Assembly (NCBI RefSeq): GCF_036850765.1
Contig: NC_089494.1
Span: 229,294,779-229,358,778, forward strand
DNA: 64,000 nt
From: Saccopteryx bilineata
Lineage: Eukaryota > Chordata > Mammalia > Chiroptera > Emballonuridae
Reading direction: 5' to 3'
A program made the position numbers and the translations under genes. The notes beneath the pieces are model-generated. The model saw only the letters and a list, made by a program, of their open reading frames with translations. It was not told the origin of the DNA and made no database searches. The stretch's first letter is position 1. Each line of letters begins with the position of its first letter. Of this stretch, positions 11,171-22,920 are shown in pieces.

Positions 11171-11545
11171 GCCCTGGCTGGTTGGCTTAGTAGTAGAGTG
11201 TCAGCCCCTTGCGTGGATATTTTGGTTTTGATTCTCTGTCAAGGCACAAAGGAGAAGTGACCATCTGCTTCTCCACCCATCCACCTCCCCCTTCTCTCTT
11301 TCTCTCTTCTCCCCCCCTAGCCATGGCTCAGTTGGTTTGAGCACATCAGCCCTGGGCACTGAGGATGGCTCCATGGAGCCTCCACCTCAGGTGCTAAAAA
11401 CAGCTTAGTTCTGAGCATGGCCCCAGATGGGCAGAGCATCAGTCCCAGACTGGGACTGCTGGATGGATCCCGGTTGGGCTGCATGCGGGAGGAGTCTGTC
11501 TCTGTCTCCCCTCCTCTCACTTGGAAAAGAAGGGGAAAAAAGAAG
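11171..11545 (+). mobile_element. Rhin-1-like tRNA-derived SINE, diverged
   Basis: Starts gccctggctggttggcttag (tRNA-like head with a degenerate A box), then a CT-rich block, then the family body (cctcaggtgctaaaa; gatgggcagagcatc; ggatcccggttgggc) and a short purine tail. The 9-bp direct repeat aggttttca at about 11162-11170 and 11546-11554 is the target-site duplication. This copy is more diverged than those at 33589 and 57698. The 183-codon minus frame and 124-codon plus frame over it are products of the SINE. Confidence 0.9.
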
Positions 11546-11554
11546 AGGTTTTCA

Positions 11555-12535
11555 AGCAGCCCTCTGCTAAGCAGGATTACAGGAGCCCTGTCACATGACC
11601 TTTCTTGGCTGAGACACCTAGGGATGCAGGTGCTTACTGAAATGGGACATGAAATTGTGGGAATCCCTCCCAAAACTCCAAAGTTCCTCTGCAGCCTGGG
11701 AGGTGACATGGTGTGGTTGTTACCGCTTAGACCCTTGGCTCTTGCATCTTTCTTTTCTGAGCTACATGGCCTTCTTCCGAAGGGACTTTGACCCCACAAA
11801 CAGCGGCCAGACCAGCTTTCCCTGTCCTCCGGTCTTCTGTGACTTTCATGGATGAATTTTACTACCAACCACTGCTCTTTTCAGAGAGCAGACAAGCATT
11901 GTGACAGCACTAAAGGCAGGAACTACTGTACCTGTCTGTGGATGCTTCTGCTTTGGCCAGACAAAAGGAGCCGATTGGGTAAAACCCGCCAGAATGTTGT
12001 TCACATGCTGGTTCCCACGCAGCCAGCACCTAGGGGAGAGCCAGTTGGCGTGCTGCTGCCTGAGGCTGTTCTGAACCCCTGATACAAAACAGCAAAGGGG
12101 TTTGGACGGTGCAAATGGAGTTGGAACATGTCTAACTGCTGGAGCGGTGGCCACATGGTGGTCTGGACTTCCTTGGAATTGAGAGCCAATGGCAGGTCTT
12201 CGGGAGTTCACGTTTCCTTTGTTTCACCGAAACCGCCCCTGTGAGCTCTGTGAAAGCAGGGTGTGTCTTCCTTTGTCATTTGTCTGCAGGCTTGATGAGA
12301 GGGGCACGCCCTGTGGGGACTCCGCGCTATACTTTGCCCTATTATCCATTCCCTCTACTGTGATAGCAGGTACCTACTTTCATTAGCCCCTACTTGCAAA
12401 TAAGGAAATCCAAGGTAGGAAGGATATGAAGCTTGCCCACACTTAGGAACAAGGTGATTGAAAGAAACCCAAGCTGACTTCAGAGCCATACATTCCTGAT
12501 ATTGGACTAAAGGGGTCCATCTGCCTGCATGCATC
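11555..12535. other. No gene seen
   Basis: Unassigned sequence with overlapping chance frames on both strands. None has a domain I recognise. Confidence 0.4.
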
Positions 12536-12549
12536 AAAACCCAATAAGA

Positions 12550-12756
12550 GCCTGACCTGTGGTGGCGCAGTGGATAAAGTGTCAACCTGGAAACACTGTG
12601 GTTGCCGGTTCAAAACCCTGGCTTGCCTGGTCAAGGCACATATGGGAGGTGATGCTTCCTGCTCCTCCCCCCTTCTCTCTCTCTTCCTCTCTCTCTCTCT
12701 CGCCCCTCCCTCTCTAAAATGAATAAATAATAAAAAAAATTAACAAACAAACAAAA
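12550..12756 (+). mobile_element. Short tRNA-derived SINE (GCCTGACCTGTGG type)
   Basis: The head gcctgacctgtggtggcgca includes an A-box-like core. The B-box region is ggttcaaaaccctgg. A CT-rich tract and an A-rich tail with gaataaataat follow. A 14-bp target-site duplication (aaaacccaataaga) lies at 12536-12549 and 12757-12770, showing L1-machinery insertion. Confidence 0.93.
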
Positions 12757-12770
12757 AAAACCCAATAAGA

Positions 12771-13480
12771 CAAGAACGGGATTTTGAGGCAAAGAGAGCA
12801 AGGATTTATTTATTAGGAAGTGGTCCATGCTCAGAGACAGGTGAGCTGATTCTCAAAAAGACCTGGCTCCCGGATGTCTTCCAGGGGATGTAACCATAAG
12901 GGAGAAGTCATTAATCATGGTGACCGCAGGAGTCAGGCCGTGGGCTAGGGTAAAGGGTACTGCTCAGTGCGCTTGGCCCTGGTGTCCACCTGCCCTCACT
13001 TCATCTGTTCTTGATGCTTCTCTGAGCCTGGAGCTGAAACACAACTGAGACCTAGATGTTACCTCTAGTTTGACTGACACTCTGTCTCTGTGGTCAGTAG
13101 ACCCCAGGCTTTGTTCCTGAGATGTTCTGATGCTGATCCAAACCCCTCTGTCCTGAGGGCTTACTGATTAAAGGCATGGACATGCAAGGGAGAGGAAGGC
13201 AGGTGGGTCAGGACACTAGAGGAGGCCACTTTGAATTCAAGGGAAAAAAGGAGAAAAGGTCATATGAAAGAAATGACGTTTTTACATGGCTACGCTCTTT
13301 ATTTCCCAATAGAAATAAGGTATTATATTGTTTCTGGTTATATAAATTCTATATTACTAATTATAGAACTTCCTACAACCCAGGAAGATATAAGGGAAAT
13401 GTCAAATTCATCTGAAATTCCATCATCCTGAGATAAGGAACATTCATATGTTCATACCTATTCTTTTGTACATCAGTTTA
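12771..13480. other. No gene seen
   Basis: Unassigned, apparently unique sequence. Confidence 0.4.
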
Positions 13481-13505
13481 CACACACACACACACACACA
13501 CACAC
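13481..13505. repeat. (CA)n microsatellite
   Basis: About 12 CA units. Confidence 0.9.
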
Positions 13506-13549
13506 AGAGGCACTTGCTTTGTTGCACAAATGAAATTTTTATCTAATGT

Positions 13550-14100
13550 TGGTGAAATGGGGTATGTGGCAAAACAGCTGCAACTGGTAAAAGCTACAGG
13601 AAATTTCAGACCAGCCCACACAGGATTTATGGCTTGAAACTGGCAGACACCAGCTCAATCCAACATGGCGACTCACTTCACCTGACAGTAACTCCTGGCC
13701 TTATTACACGCCCATTGTAATACACTGACATGCTAAACGATGCACCTAGAACTGCCATGATTAGAGGAGGAAAGCCCATATGAGGACATAACATGGCCAA
13801 CGGAGCTCTTTCAGAAGTCTCCACTCCATGTCCCAGAAAGATCCTGCATGTTCTTCCCCCTCATTGAATGCCCTATGCCACCCCTCTCCAGGTTAAATAA
13901 ACCTCCATAAAGGAAGAAAATGCCACTCAAGGTGGCATGCTCTGTCTGTGGAGTAGCCCATGCTCGGTCTCACCGCTTTACTAATAAACTCACTTTCACT
14001 TTAAACTCTGTGCTGGCTGACGTCTGAATTCTTACCTGCGTGAAACCAAGAGACCACAGCGGGTTGTGGACACTCAGGTCCCGACCTCCACGTGCCTGCA
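13550..14100 (+). mobile_element. Class I (gammaretrovirus-like) solo LTR
   Basis: The right part has the classic gammaretroviral LTR layout: a promoter region with gttaaataaacc at about 13892, then gtctcaccgctttactaataaactcact (AATAAA at 13983), a U5 with cgtctgaattcttacctgcg and an end at ...cctgca. It begins near tggtgaaatgggg. No proviral interior follows, so it is a solo LTR. Ends are good to about 5-10 bp and no target-site duplication was confirmed. Confidence 0.7.
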
Positions 14101-14330
14101 TCATTGTTCATGAAGCTTTTGCTTGTTTGATTATCAGTACAGCTCAAAGAAACCCTCTGGTTTTTTGTTTATTTGTTTTTATTACTGATTTATTATGACT
14201 GTGGATAAGACCAAAGTTAACTCTAAGCAGAAAGAACCCTTGCAGCAGGCCCGACCCCTCCCTGTGCGTGGGCAGGTCCATGGTACTGCAGTGGGGAGGA
14301 AATATGGCATGCTGAGAGCCTAGGTGCTTG

Positions 14331-14480
14331 AGACAGACCGCTAGAACTCTCTCACTAGCTGTGCAACATGCAGGAAGTTACTTAACCTCTCTGCATCTCA
14401 GCTCCCCGGTTATGAAGTGGGGACAATAGTACCTACCTCACAGGGCTGTTGTGAGAATTAAATTAGAAAACACACATAAA
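14331..14480 (+). repeat. MIR SINE
   Basis: Shows the MIR plus-strand order: cactagctgtgcaac, gaagttacttaacctctctg, gaagtggggacaatagtacc, tcacagggctgttgtgagaatta. One of the best-preserved MIR copies here. Confidence 0.85.
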
Positions 14481-14859
14481 TTCAGAACATTCCTTCATCC
14501 AGAGCAAAGGCTTAATGGTAACTGATATTATTAGACTACTTACTGTGTATGGAAGTCAAAGAGGTACTCAAGTGGATCATTGATTACCACGAAGCTACAT
14601 GTGCTGTACATTAAAATATTTTTTCCTGATACAAATGACATTTAGAGCTCTTTTGTATCTCCCAAGTATAAAGTGTGTGGAGTGTAAGAGATTTTTAAAA
14701 ATTTGTGTATTTACTCAGGGCATGAAAGACAAGAGCATATAATGTCGGAGAGGCATATTAAGGCTAGGAAGCTGAGGGCCTTGAAGTTGATATTTGTTTG
14801 CTCGTTTATTGATTCATTTATCAATTGACTGATAGTGCTGGGAACGTAGTAAATATCTG

Positions 14860-15000
14860 TTATTTAAAAGAATGGATGAAAATGACTGAAATATTTTGTG
14901 AGGGCCCACTAGGTGCCAGGTACTAAATGAGGGACATGAGAGATACAAAATGGAATACAATGAGCCCATGCCCTCCAGAAGCTTACTAGAGTCCAGGCAG
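14860..15000 (+). repeat. Ancient interspersed repeat fragment (unnamed)
   Basis: The order gagggcccactaggtgccaggtac, then gagcccatgccctccagaagctta, belongs to the same common old pattern seen at 3395-3610. Confidence 0.4.
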
Positions 15001-16500
15001 CAAGAGTCTTCTGCTGGCTTCATTGTTTTTAAATTTAAGCTGCAAGGTACAGATGGATGTAAATTAAAGCCCAGACACATCCAAATTAATTACACTTGTT
15101 TCATCCTGTTTAGTTTACAAGTACAGCAGAAAAAAAAAGAATTTCAAAATTGAACCCGAATGTCGACCACCCAACAAGACGGAGAGTGAGCTCCTCTCCA
15201 GGGCTGTAAATCAGCCCAGTTCTGCAGGAGGAAGAGGCGGCTCTTAAGAAAGTGCACGAGGCAGAAGGGGTCCCCGCAACCAGCAGAGATGACTCCATTT
15301 TGCACGTGTGCCTTTGGAATACCACTTGAGCGCTCCCTCACGACAAAGGGAAAAAATGCTTGATGGAGCGGAGAATGCTTCATTCTTGGCCAAACCCAAC
15401 CCGTCTTTTGGCGCAGTTACCCCAGCAGACAAGGAAGAGGTTAGCCAAGGTATTCACATGGGTTCCGAGTGGAGAATAAAACAGATGCTGAGGGTGAATA
15501 TTCTCCAGTGAAATGCACTTGAACATGCAAATTCCTTTAAGTAAACCAAGAGTATTTTAATGTTTTGTTCCCTCCTCTTAGACCACCAGTGCCATTATTG
15601 GCCTTTATACTAATGACTTCTTACAGCAGATTCAGCAATGACTGTTGTCTTGTTGGTAAACCCACCGTTGAATTTTACATTTAGCTTCATGTGTTTGTTA
15701 ATCAACTGCCTTGGGGGACAAAATATTAGAGGTGGTTTCTCCTAGATTTTATTACTTACAGACACAAAGTTTCATGTCGATTGGAAGAAACCTTTCTTCA
15801 CTTTGTTAAACTTGGGACTCCTTCAAGAAAAAGTCACTGAACAGAATAAAATCCATTGTTGGCCTTATTGTTATTGTATGAGAAAAGATCAAAATAGCCA
15901 TGTCAGCTTTTAAAGAGAGCGAACCTCATTCAATTGACTTTCCCATTGTTAGCTAAGTGAGTTTAGTTGTAACCAAAGAGATGATGGAAAAACAGTATGT
16001 GTTGCCCTCTTTTTTCCAATACTTGGCAATGGGGCTTCTTCTGGGCTTTGAACAGACCTAGAGGAAGGTGTTCAGGGGGCCTGGGAAGACCCACAGGCCC
16101 CTCACACTTGCTGCTACACATGCTACATCTTGCCCTGTTCCCTCTGGCTGTGGACCCAATCTAACGCTTTATAAAATATCTTTCTCTGGAACATATGTTT
16201 CTTCTTTATATTAAATACACAAAAAGGAGGTTCAAATAAAGGAAGACGTGTTACCAAAGCTGACTGACTTTTGAAGATGCTACATTTCAGAGGGGTTGTG
16301 TTTCCTGATTTACTCAAGTAAAGCAGTTGTCCCTGGTCAATTTTGTTTCTCAAGGTATGATTTTGTCACTTTCTTGCTATATGAAATATTGAATGGATAC
16401 GGATCTTGTTTCACAAACTCCAGCGTAAAAGAAATATAACTCTGTACATTTTCCGTAACTCAGATTCATTTATGACTCTGAGCTCTTGTTCTGTTAGACC
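15001..16500. other. Repeat-poor block; no gene seen, possible conserved noncoding sequence
   Basis: This 1.5 kb contains none of the repeat families that fill most of the window, and its base composition is balanced to moderately AT-rich. The open frames at 15110-15511 lie in several frames on both strands and look incidental. With no second genome to align I cannot say whether it is conserved. It is listed because a run of this length without a recognisable repeat stands out here. Confidence 0.3.
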
Positions 16501-16543
16501 TGGGTGGTGGTTGGAGGGGGGGGGAGGGTCTTAAGATGAACCA

Positions 16544-16544
<1 letters not shown>

Positions 16545-16576
<32 letters not shown>
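16545..16576. repeat. (TG)n microsatellite with upstream G-run
   Basis: About 16 TG units. A run of nine G lies at 16516-16524. Confidence 0.95.
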
Positions 16577-16578
<2 letters not shown>

Positions 16579-16599
16579 CTGGTTACTGATGAAAGTTTT

Positions 16600-17465
16600 G
16601 AAATTATTGCCCTACTTGCTTAATTTTCAAATAAATATTTTGAGCTTTCTGAAATTGCTTAAAAAATTTTTTTTCATTCCTATTAACATGCCTCTGTGCA
16701 ATTAGTTTCTCTACTATAGATGTTAAGAAAACAAAACATATGAACTATTTAGATATATATAATTCTCCGTGAGGATCATTTGCCAACAATACAACTTTAA
16801 TGAAATCAATTATTCAGAAAGAAGCAAGCTCATTGGCTCATATTAAAACTTTAAAAATTGATATACATGAGGTTTGTTCTAAATGCGCATATAGAAGTGT
16901 GATATGAGTTATTTAATCATGACTTCTCTATTATGAATGCAGAAAACAGAAATGTACAAGTCTATTTGAAAAATCTGTTTAATTACCATTACTTACTCTT
17001 TCAATTAACATTTATAGTTTTGTTGATTTTCCCCCCTATACTATGTTTGTTCTGGCTACATTTATTGAAATTTAATTTTATATTTTTTGAATCTAATAAT
17101 AAAAAATTTGGCCATATATATGTTTATTTAATTTTTCTTATAATTCATGTTTATTGTATTTTACAAAAGTATTGCTCTGTGATGATAAAATTATAAAACA
17201 AAATAATCTGGTTCATTACAAGTATTTTGGGAATTTACAAAAGACTGTACTCAAATCAGGAGGGGACTATATATCCTAAGTTTTATATGGAAAATATTTT
17301 CTTCTTCCCTGAAAGAGCTGCTGATTCAGAGGGCAAGCTTTCCCAGAAATCCCTGAGGGAGCCCTCATCCTTCGTAGCTCAGAGAATGGAGAACAGTAGG
17401 TGTGGGGAACTTAGCAGTTATTTCTACAACTATCAGAGTTGGTGCAAGTTCACGGCCAGCATCTG
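16600..17465. other. AT-rich unassigned sequence; no gene seen
   Basis: Strongly AT-rich. The 87-codon frame at 16933-17196 is rich in F, L, I and Y, simply reflecting T-rich DNA. Confidence 0.4.
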
Positions 17466-17529
17466 ATTTCTATAACAATTATATTTAATCCCAAAGACCT
17501 TGCTCTTTCCAAGACACCTCACTGCCTCC

Positions 17530-17660
17530 TGAGGGAGGCAGAATTTATTTGGTCAATAAATATTTATTGAGCAACTATTATGTGCCTGTCTTGTTCTGAG
17601 CATTGAGAAGCCAGTGGTGATTGAAACAGTCAAAAATCCCTGCCTTCAGGGCATTTCCAT
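17530..17660 (+). repeat. Ancient interspersed repeat fragment (unnamed)
   Basis: ggtcaataaatatttattgagc, then actattatgtgcctgtcttgttctgagc and aaaatccctgccttcaggg, is the common old mammalian repeat pattern also seen at 3395 and 35338. Confidence 0.5.
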
Positions 17661-17864
17661 TCTAGTAGAATGTGTAGGATTTGGTGACTGTCTGGCTCAT
17701 TATATCTAAAATTAGGTTTTTGTGGGATGTTTGTATTATACATCAGTTTGTTCTCATTAAAAATAACTGTCTAAGATACGTTTTGCCCCAGTTCATGGAC
17801 ACAGTGACTTAATAGGATGCACTTTTTCAATGTTAAAGATTTTATTCAAAAAAATTTTTTAAAT

Positions 17865-17927
17865 GTAGTTTTGTTTTGTTTTTAGATTTTTAAAAATTTT
17901 TTATTTATTCTTTTTAGAGAGGAGAGG

Positions 17928-17975
<48 letters not shown>

Positions 17976-18119
17976 GAGAGACAGAGAGAGAGAAGGGGGG
18001 GAGGAGCTGGAAGCATCAACTCCCATATGTGCCTTGACCAGGCAAGCCTAGGGTTTCGAACCGGCGACCTCAGCATTTCCAGGTCAACGCTTTATCCACT
18101 GCACCACCACAGGTCAGGC
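17865..18119 (-). mobile_element. Short tRNA-derived SINE (GCCTGACCTGTGG type), antisense
   Basis: Reading right to left, the head ends at gcctgacctg (18119). It is followed by A-box and B-box equivalents (cgccggttcgaaaccctagg on the minus strand), a long (CT)n block seen here as (GA)n at 17934-17990, and a T-rich stretch that is the A-rich tail. The word tcaaatttttttaaa to the right resembles tcaaaaaaattttttaaa to the left and may be an aged target-site duplication. Confidence 0.9.
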
Positions 18120-18285
18120 TCAAATTTTTTTAAAGCTTCAGAACTAAACTGTACGAAAATATAGCAACTAATTAAGTACAAACTTATTTTAAGATAAGTA
18201 TGTCAATGTTTTAGGCTATTCCCTAAATACTGCATGACCTTTAGATGTTCCCTCTCCAAAGACAAGTTTGAGAGTCCCTACTCTG

Positions 18286-18612
18286 GCCCTGGCTAGTTGG
18301 CTCAGCAGTAGTGCGTTGCCCGGCATGTGGAAGTCTCAGTTTTGACTCCCAGTCAGGGCACACAGATGAAGCAATCATCAGCTTCTCTCCCCATCTCTTT
18401 CTCTCTCTTCCCCTTTCCACAGCCACGGCTTGGATGAGCAAAGTTGTCTCGGGGCACTGAGGATGGCTCTATGGCCTCGCCTCTGGTGCTAAATAGCTTG
18501 GTTGCTGAGCAACGGAGCAGCAGCCCAGACAGGCAGAGCATTACCTGGTTAGGGGGCTTTCCAGGTGGATCCCAGTTGGATACATGCAAGAGTCTGTAAG
18601 AGTTGAAGAAAG
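18286..18612 (+). mobile_element. Rhin-1-like SINE, diverged and partly degraded
   Basis: Head gccctggctagttggctcag, degenerate B box, CT-rich block, then actgaggatggctctatgg, gacaggcagagcatta, ggtggatcccagttgg and gcaagagtctgtaagagttg. The poly-A tail is lost. The 127-codon minus frame over it is repeat-derived. Confidence 0.88.
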
Positions 18613-20466
18613 AAGCTGTAAGGGCAAGCCCACACATGCACGCACACGGAAAAGTCAGGAGTGCAAACAGTTCTATGAGCAAATGCCTCACAGAGCGGAG
18701 CAGGAAACAATGAGGTTGACCAGTAGTGGGCTCCATGCTAGTGCATCTGATGTGTGTTTAGAGTTCTTCAGCTATATATTATTGTGAGCATGGTATATTT
18801 ATGCAAACACATCATTGCACACAAAGTTGTATGTACCAGTGGGGGTCTCAATGACAACACTACTGATACTTTGGACCAGGTGATTCTTTGTTGAAGAGGG
18901 CTCTTCTGGGCTTTGCAAAGTGTTTAGCAGTATCTATGGCTTCTACCCACTAGATGCCAGTAGCAGCCCCACCCCCAGTCATGACAATAAAATAATGTCT
19001 TTAGACATCCCAGTGCCCCTTAGGGGTGGGAGTGCTCCTTCTTAACCAAGACCACTGATGTGCCCTGTCACCCTGTGCCATGCAGAGGTGCACATGTGCC
19101 CACAGCTATGACTGCACCCCCTTAGGCATTTACTACCAGGGTGTCCATTCCACTGGTCAGTGTCTGTGCTGGATGGACCTGTTGTTGACATTTTTGAGTG
19201 TCACTTTTCCAGGCTGTACTTTACACATTATTTAAGCTGGATCCAATAGAACATGGCTCTTGTGATTTCCCTTATGTACAATTTAAAATCCAAACCCAGT
19301 ATAGATTACATTCTATATATTTTTTTCTGCAACCTTTGCATTTTCTGTAATCTTTAAACGTAAACACGGTAAACTCTATATTGCTAATGGACACACATTA
19401 AGTGTCAAGTTAAATATTATTAGCTCTGGCTTTTAGGGGGAAAGTTGATATCACATATTTTTTAAGTAAGCTTTGGAATCAAACAAACAAAAATCCAGCA
19501 AGGACAGTTCATGACTAACCATATTTTGGATCCTAGAGTGAGCTGACAGTTGCCCTGGAAAACAAGATGGCTGCTGTCCAGCAGGGCCAGGAGCCAGCCC
19601 ACCTGAGGCAGGCTGGAGCCTTCCCACAACTGCCCAGCAACTTTGGAAGGAAAGGGACACGCTGCAACAGCTCACTATTTCATGGGAAAACACTTTTAGT
19701 ATTGAAGCATGACTTGTTAATAAGGGAAAAAAATCACCCTAAGAACTGTAACTCAAACCAATGAATCGGTAAAAGATAAATTTTATACTTCTGAAAGTTG
19801 TTTGTTTACTGGAATCCAGACTCACATCTGGCAATTTTATTCGTCACAGCACCTGCCTTACAGATAAAAGTTGCAAATGGAACCACAGTGACTTCATAAA
19901 AACAGGTTTAAGTCTGTAAAAATTTTGCACAAGGTGACCCTAGAATAAATACCAAGCCTTTTTCAACCTTGACCAGTAGCATCCTATTGAATTGGAGATT
20001 TTTCAAGTCACCTGTGCACAAACACCAGTAACACACAGAGCCCCAGAGGGATGGCAGGCTGCAGCAAAACCAGTTTCACCACTCAGTGGTCACAGCCATC
20101 TAAGAACAGCCTCTGTCTGTCCACGTGTCCCATCACCACACTGCTGTTTGAAGCCGCATGAGGTGACAACTGGTAAGAACCAAGATAGTGAGAAAGACAG
20201 GCTCTGAGAAAGATACATCTGCTCTGATGACATTTATGTAACTGCCAAATGTACATGTGGTAAACTATGTTGCTAATGGATACACATATATTTATGTAAA
20301 ACTATAAAATACAACTATAAGAATATACAACAAACTCATGGTAATGATGGGAATGGCATTTGAAGCATCTATAAAAGAGACTTTACGATATTTTCATTTT
20401 TTATTAAAAAACAAAGATGATTGACAAAAATGCTGTTATTAGTCTTGAGTAATAGAAAAACAATGA
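18613..20466. other. No gene seen
   Basis: Unassigned sequence. The similar words gtaaactctatattgctaatgg (19370) and gtaaactatgttgctaatgg (20260) suggest two pieces of one old repeat. The 19451-19764 and 19992-20207 frames show no recognisable domain. Confidence 0.35.
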
Positions 20467-20467
20467 A

Positions 20468-20504
20468 ACACACACACACACACACACACATACACACACA
20501 CACA
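20468..20504. repeat. (CA)n microsatellite, interrupted
   Basis: CA repeat interrupted once by a T at 20491. Confidence 0.95.
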
Positions 20505-22287
20505 TATTCTTGACAAGCAACCCAGAAGGAGCCCAGTGGCCCTTTCTTGAATAATCCTGATTGTTCCTCTATGCTAGCATGAATAAAGAATACTAACACC
20601 CTTCCAGACACTCAGACACAATAAACTTTCTAAAGCATCACTGAAGGTCACAAGGCTGATGTAGATCAAGTAAGAAATTGATATGGTGTCTGTTCAGGTC
20701 TTCCATAAAAATGCTGTGAAAGTTAGGTTTTGGTGCTTTGGGGGCCTGCAGGAGGACATACTAGATATGGGACACTTGAGTGCGGTCTCAGAGGATGAAG
20801 GTTCTAGAAGATGGAGAAGAAAAAGTGCTGGGAGAACTGAATGAGCAAAAGCAGGGAGAGGGACAAAGGAAATGATCCGTAGGGCAATAAATAGATAGGC
20901 ATTGCTTGAATTGAGAGTTCATTGGGAGGTGGTGTGAAAAAGCAGTTGAGATTAGACTGGTGAAAATCAGTTTCCAGGCTAAGGATTTTAGACTTTACCC
21001 AAAATGCAGCTAAGGAATGGCAGAACCTGGGTGCTAACTCGGATCTTTTGGTTTCTAGCTCCTCTCCGCCTCCCTTCCTTCTCCTCCCTTCTACTGCCTC
21101 TCAATGTCTCTGTCTTCAGGAAGTATATTATTTCACCTGGAAATGAGCTGATCTGGGCTCTAGTTCATGAAGCAGTTGTGTGCCTTGGCCAAATCACCCT
21201 TCCGCATTCTGGTTTCTCAAATCTGTAATGAGATAGTGGAGCAAATAATTTCTGGCATGTTAAGATGGAAGTCAACTTTCTGGAAGATTAGTATAATGAG
21301 AGTGTGCAAATGGTTGGGGAGGCTGAAATAATCCTGTAGATGTAACAATTCTTCTGCTTCATGACTTACACTAAATACAACATAATGTCTTTCCTACAGA
21401 AAATACCTCCAATGACTTTCTCATTATTTTTTTACAAAATCATTTTAAGAAGTAGTTGTGCTCTGCTTTAATTTAATTTCATCTCCAGGTACTGTATCTT
21501 TCTTACTACTGAAGCAGTTTCATCTGTAAAATATTTTCTTCTTTAATGAGGCATGTGCCTGCCATCAAGACTAATGGCTCATCGTTTTTTAACATTTCAT
21601 CCATTTTAACTTTCACCTAATCCCCGGAATCCATCCTGATGCCAAATTCCCAAATGTCCACTTGTGTTTGTCTACAACACAAAATAGGTCTCAGGAAGAA
21701 GAACAAAAAGATCAGGAAAAGTAGCCAACCAAATGCTGGACCATATAAACTTTCTCTTGATGTACCCGGAGTCTGCCAAACCAAAGTCCTTGAGGATCTT
21801 GAAGAATTCAAAGCCATATATAAAATAAATAAATGCAAATGGCACATTTCCTAGTTATGTGGGGTCTCCCTGGACTCCTCGAGGTCCAAGTTTTCCCCTT
21901 GTTCTTTCCTTCATTGGTGTCAGGGGGGATGGGGCCAGAGTTTGACCCTTTACTGAAACATTATATACAAGGAGGGAGGAATAAAAGAATAATACTGAGT
22001 CAGGTCCTAGAGGGAAGCCAAAGCAAAAGTAAACATCCCTCTTGGAAAAGAAACCTTTGCTCTTTCGAACCTCAGGCTTCACCTTTTCACAAATGAGCTG
22101 TTAAAGCTCTGATGTCCCTCTTTGACTGGACCTCTCTGAAGACAATTGGCCAAATTAAACGAGCCATTCTAAGTGGTCCCAATCATTTCTGTATTTTTCT
22201 CAGTTACACAACTATTTATCTGGTCTTGCTTATAATGTTGTAAGTCTCTAAAAGGCACATTTTCATATGGTCCCCAAAGGTTTATAA
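20505..22287. other. No gene seen; MIR remnant at 21125-21235
   Basis: Unassigned except for an MIR-like stretch in plus orientation (gagctgatctgggctctag; gtgccttggccaaatcaccc; gtttctcaaatctgtaatgag). Frames at 21617-22096 overlap on opposite strands and carry no recognisable domain. Confidence 0.45.
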
Positions 22288-22368
22288 TATACTGCTCACA
22301 AACATTAGGGGATATTTTATAGCTTCATATTCATTTTAAAATATCCCCTAATGTTTGTGAGCAGTATA
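22288..22368. mobile_element. 81-bp palindromic mariner/Tc1-type MITE
   Basis: Perfect 32-nt inverted arms at 22288-22319 and 22337-22368 surround a 17-nt loop (22320-22336). The element begins and ends in TATACTGCTCAC / GTGAGCAGTATA, so the TA dinucleotides at the ends fit the TA target of the mariner/Tc1 superfamily. The same ends occur on the larger split element at 24903-25058 and 28170-28290. The design resembles human MADE1, the 80-bp mariner-derived element that gave rise to many miR-548 genes, though the sequence differs. Confidence 0.85.
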
Positions 22369-22779
22369 CAATGCCAACTATATTTAAAGAAAAACTTTTG
22401 TGTCTCTTACTTTCCACACTTCTCACACCAAGCATGTGGGCTTTGCTAACACCAGCCAATTCTCTAATTCTCCAGGCACCAACTGGATGACATTCAGTAC
22501 AATTATGATGCTAACCACTAGGAATTAGTGCAAACCCCTACAGGTCAAGGGTTGAGTCCCATAAGACTGCCTCCTACTTCAGATGCCAACTTAAGTACCA
22601 GGTTGTCACCTGAGCTTCTCACCAACTGGCTATAAATCAGGGGTTCCCACAACCATCTCCTAGGATTTGATACTTTGTTAGAACAGCTTACAGAACTCAA
22701 GACAGTGATTCACTTACTATTACTTGCTTATTATAAAGGATACTACTGAGGAACAACCAAATAAAAGACATGCATATCA
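22369..22779. other. No gene seen
   Basis: Unassigned sequence ending in a short ATC repeat (22777-22793). Confidence 0.4.
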
Positions 22780-22920
22780 TCATCATCATCATCCCCATTT
22801 TACAGACAAAAAAAAAAAAAAAAAATTGAGACCCAGAGAGCTAAGTGACTCATCCCAGGTCACCAAGATTGCAAGTAGCCCAGCTGGGGGTTGAGACCCT
22901 GGGGTTGAGGGCAGGAAATC
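22780..22920 (-). repeat. MIR SINE, antisense
   Basis: cccattttacagac, then gagacccagagagctaagtgac, tcccaggtcaccaaga and agcccagctgggggttga, is the antisense MIR pattern. It is interrupted by a run of 18 A at about 22808-22825. Confidence 0.8.

Noticed and set aside
11317..11868. 183-codon minus-strand open frame, the longest in the window
   Set aside because: It runs across the antisense of a SINE at 11171-11545 and its flank. It has no domain, and a long plus-strand frame covers the same bases.
16933..17196. Possible membrane protein (87 codons, F/L/I/Y-rich)
   Set aside because: The hydrophobic look comes from T-rich DNA. There is no homology or gene context.
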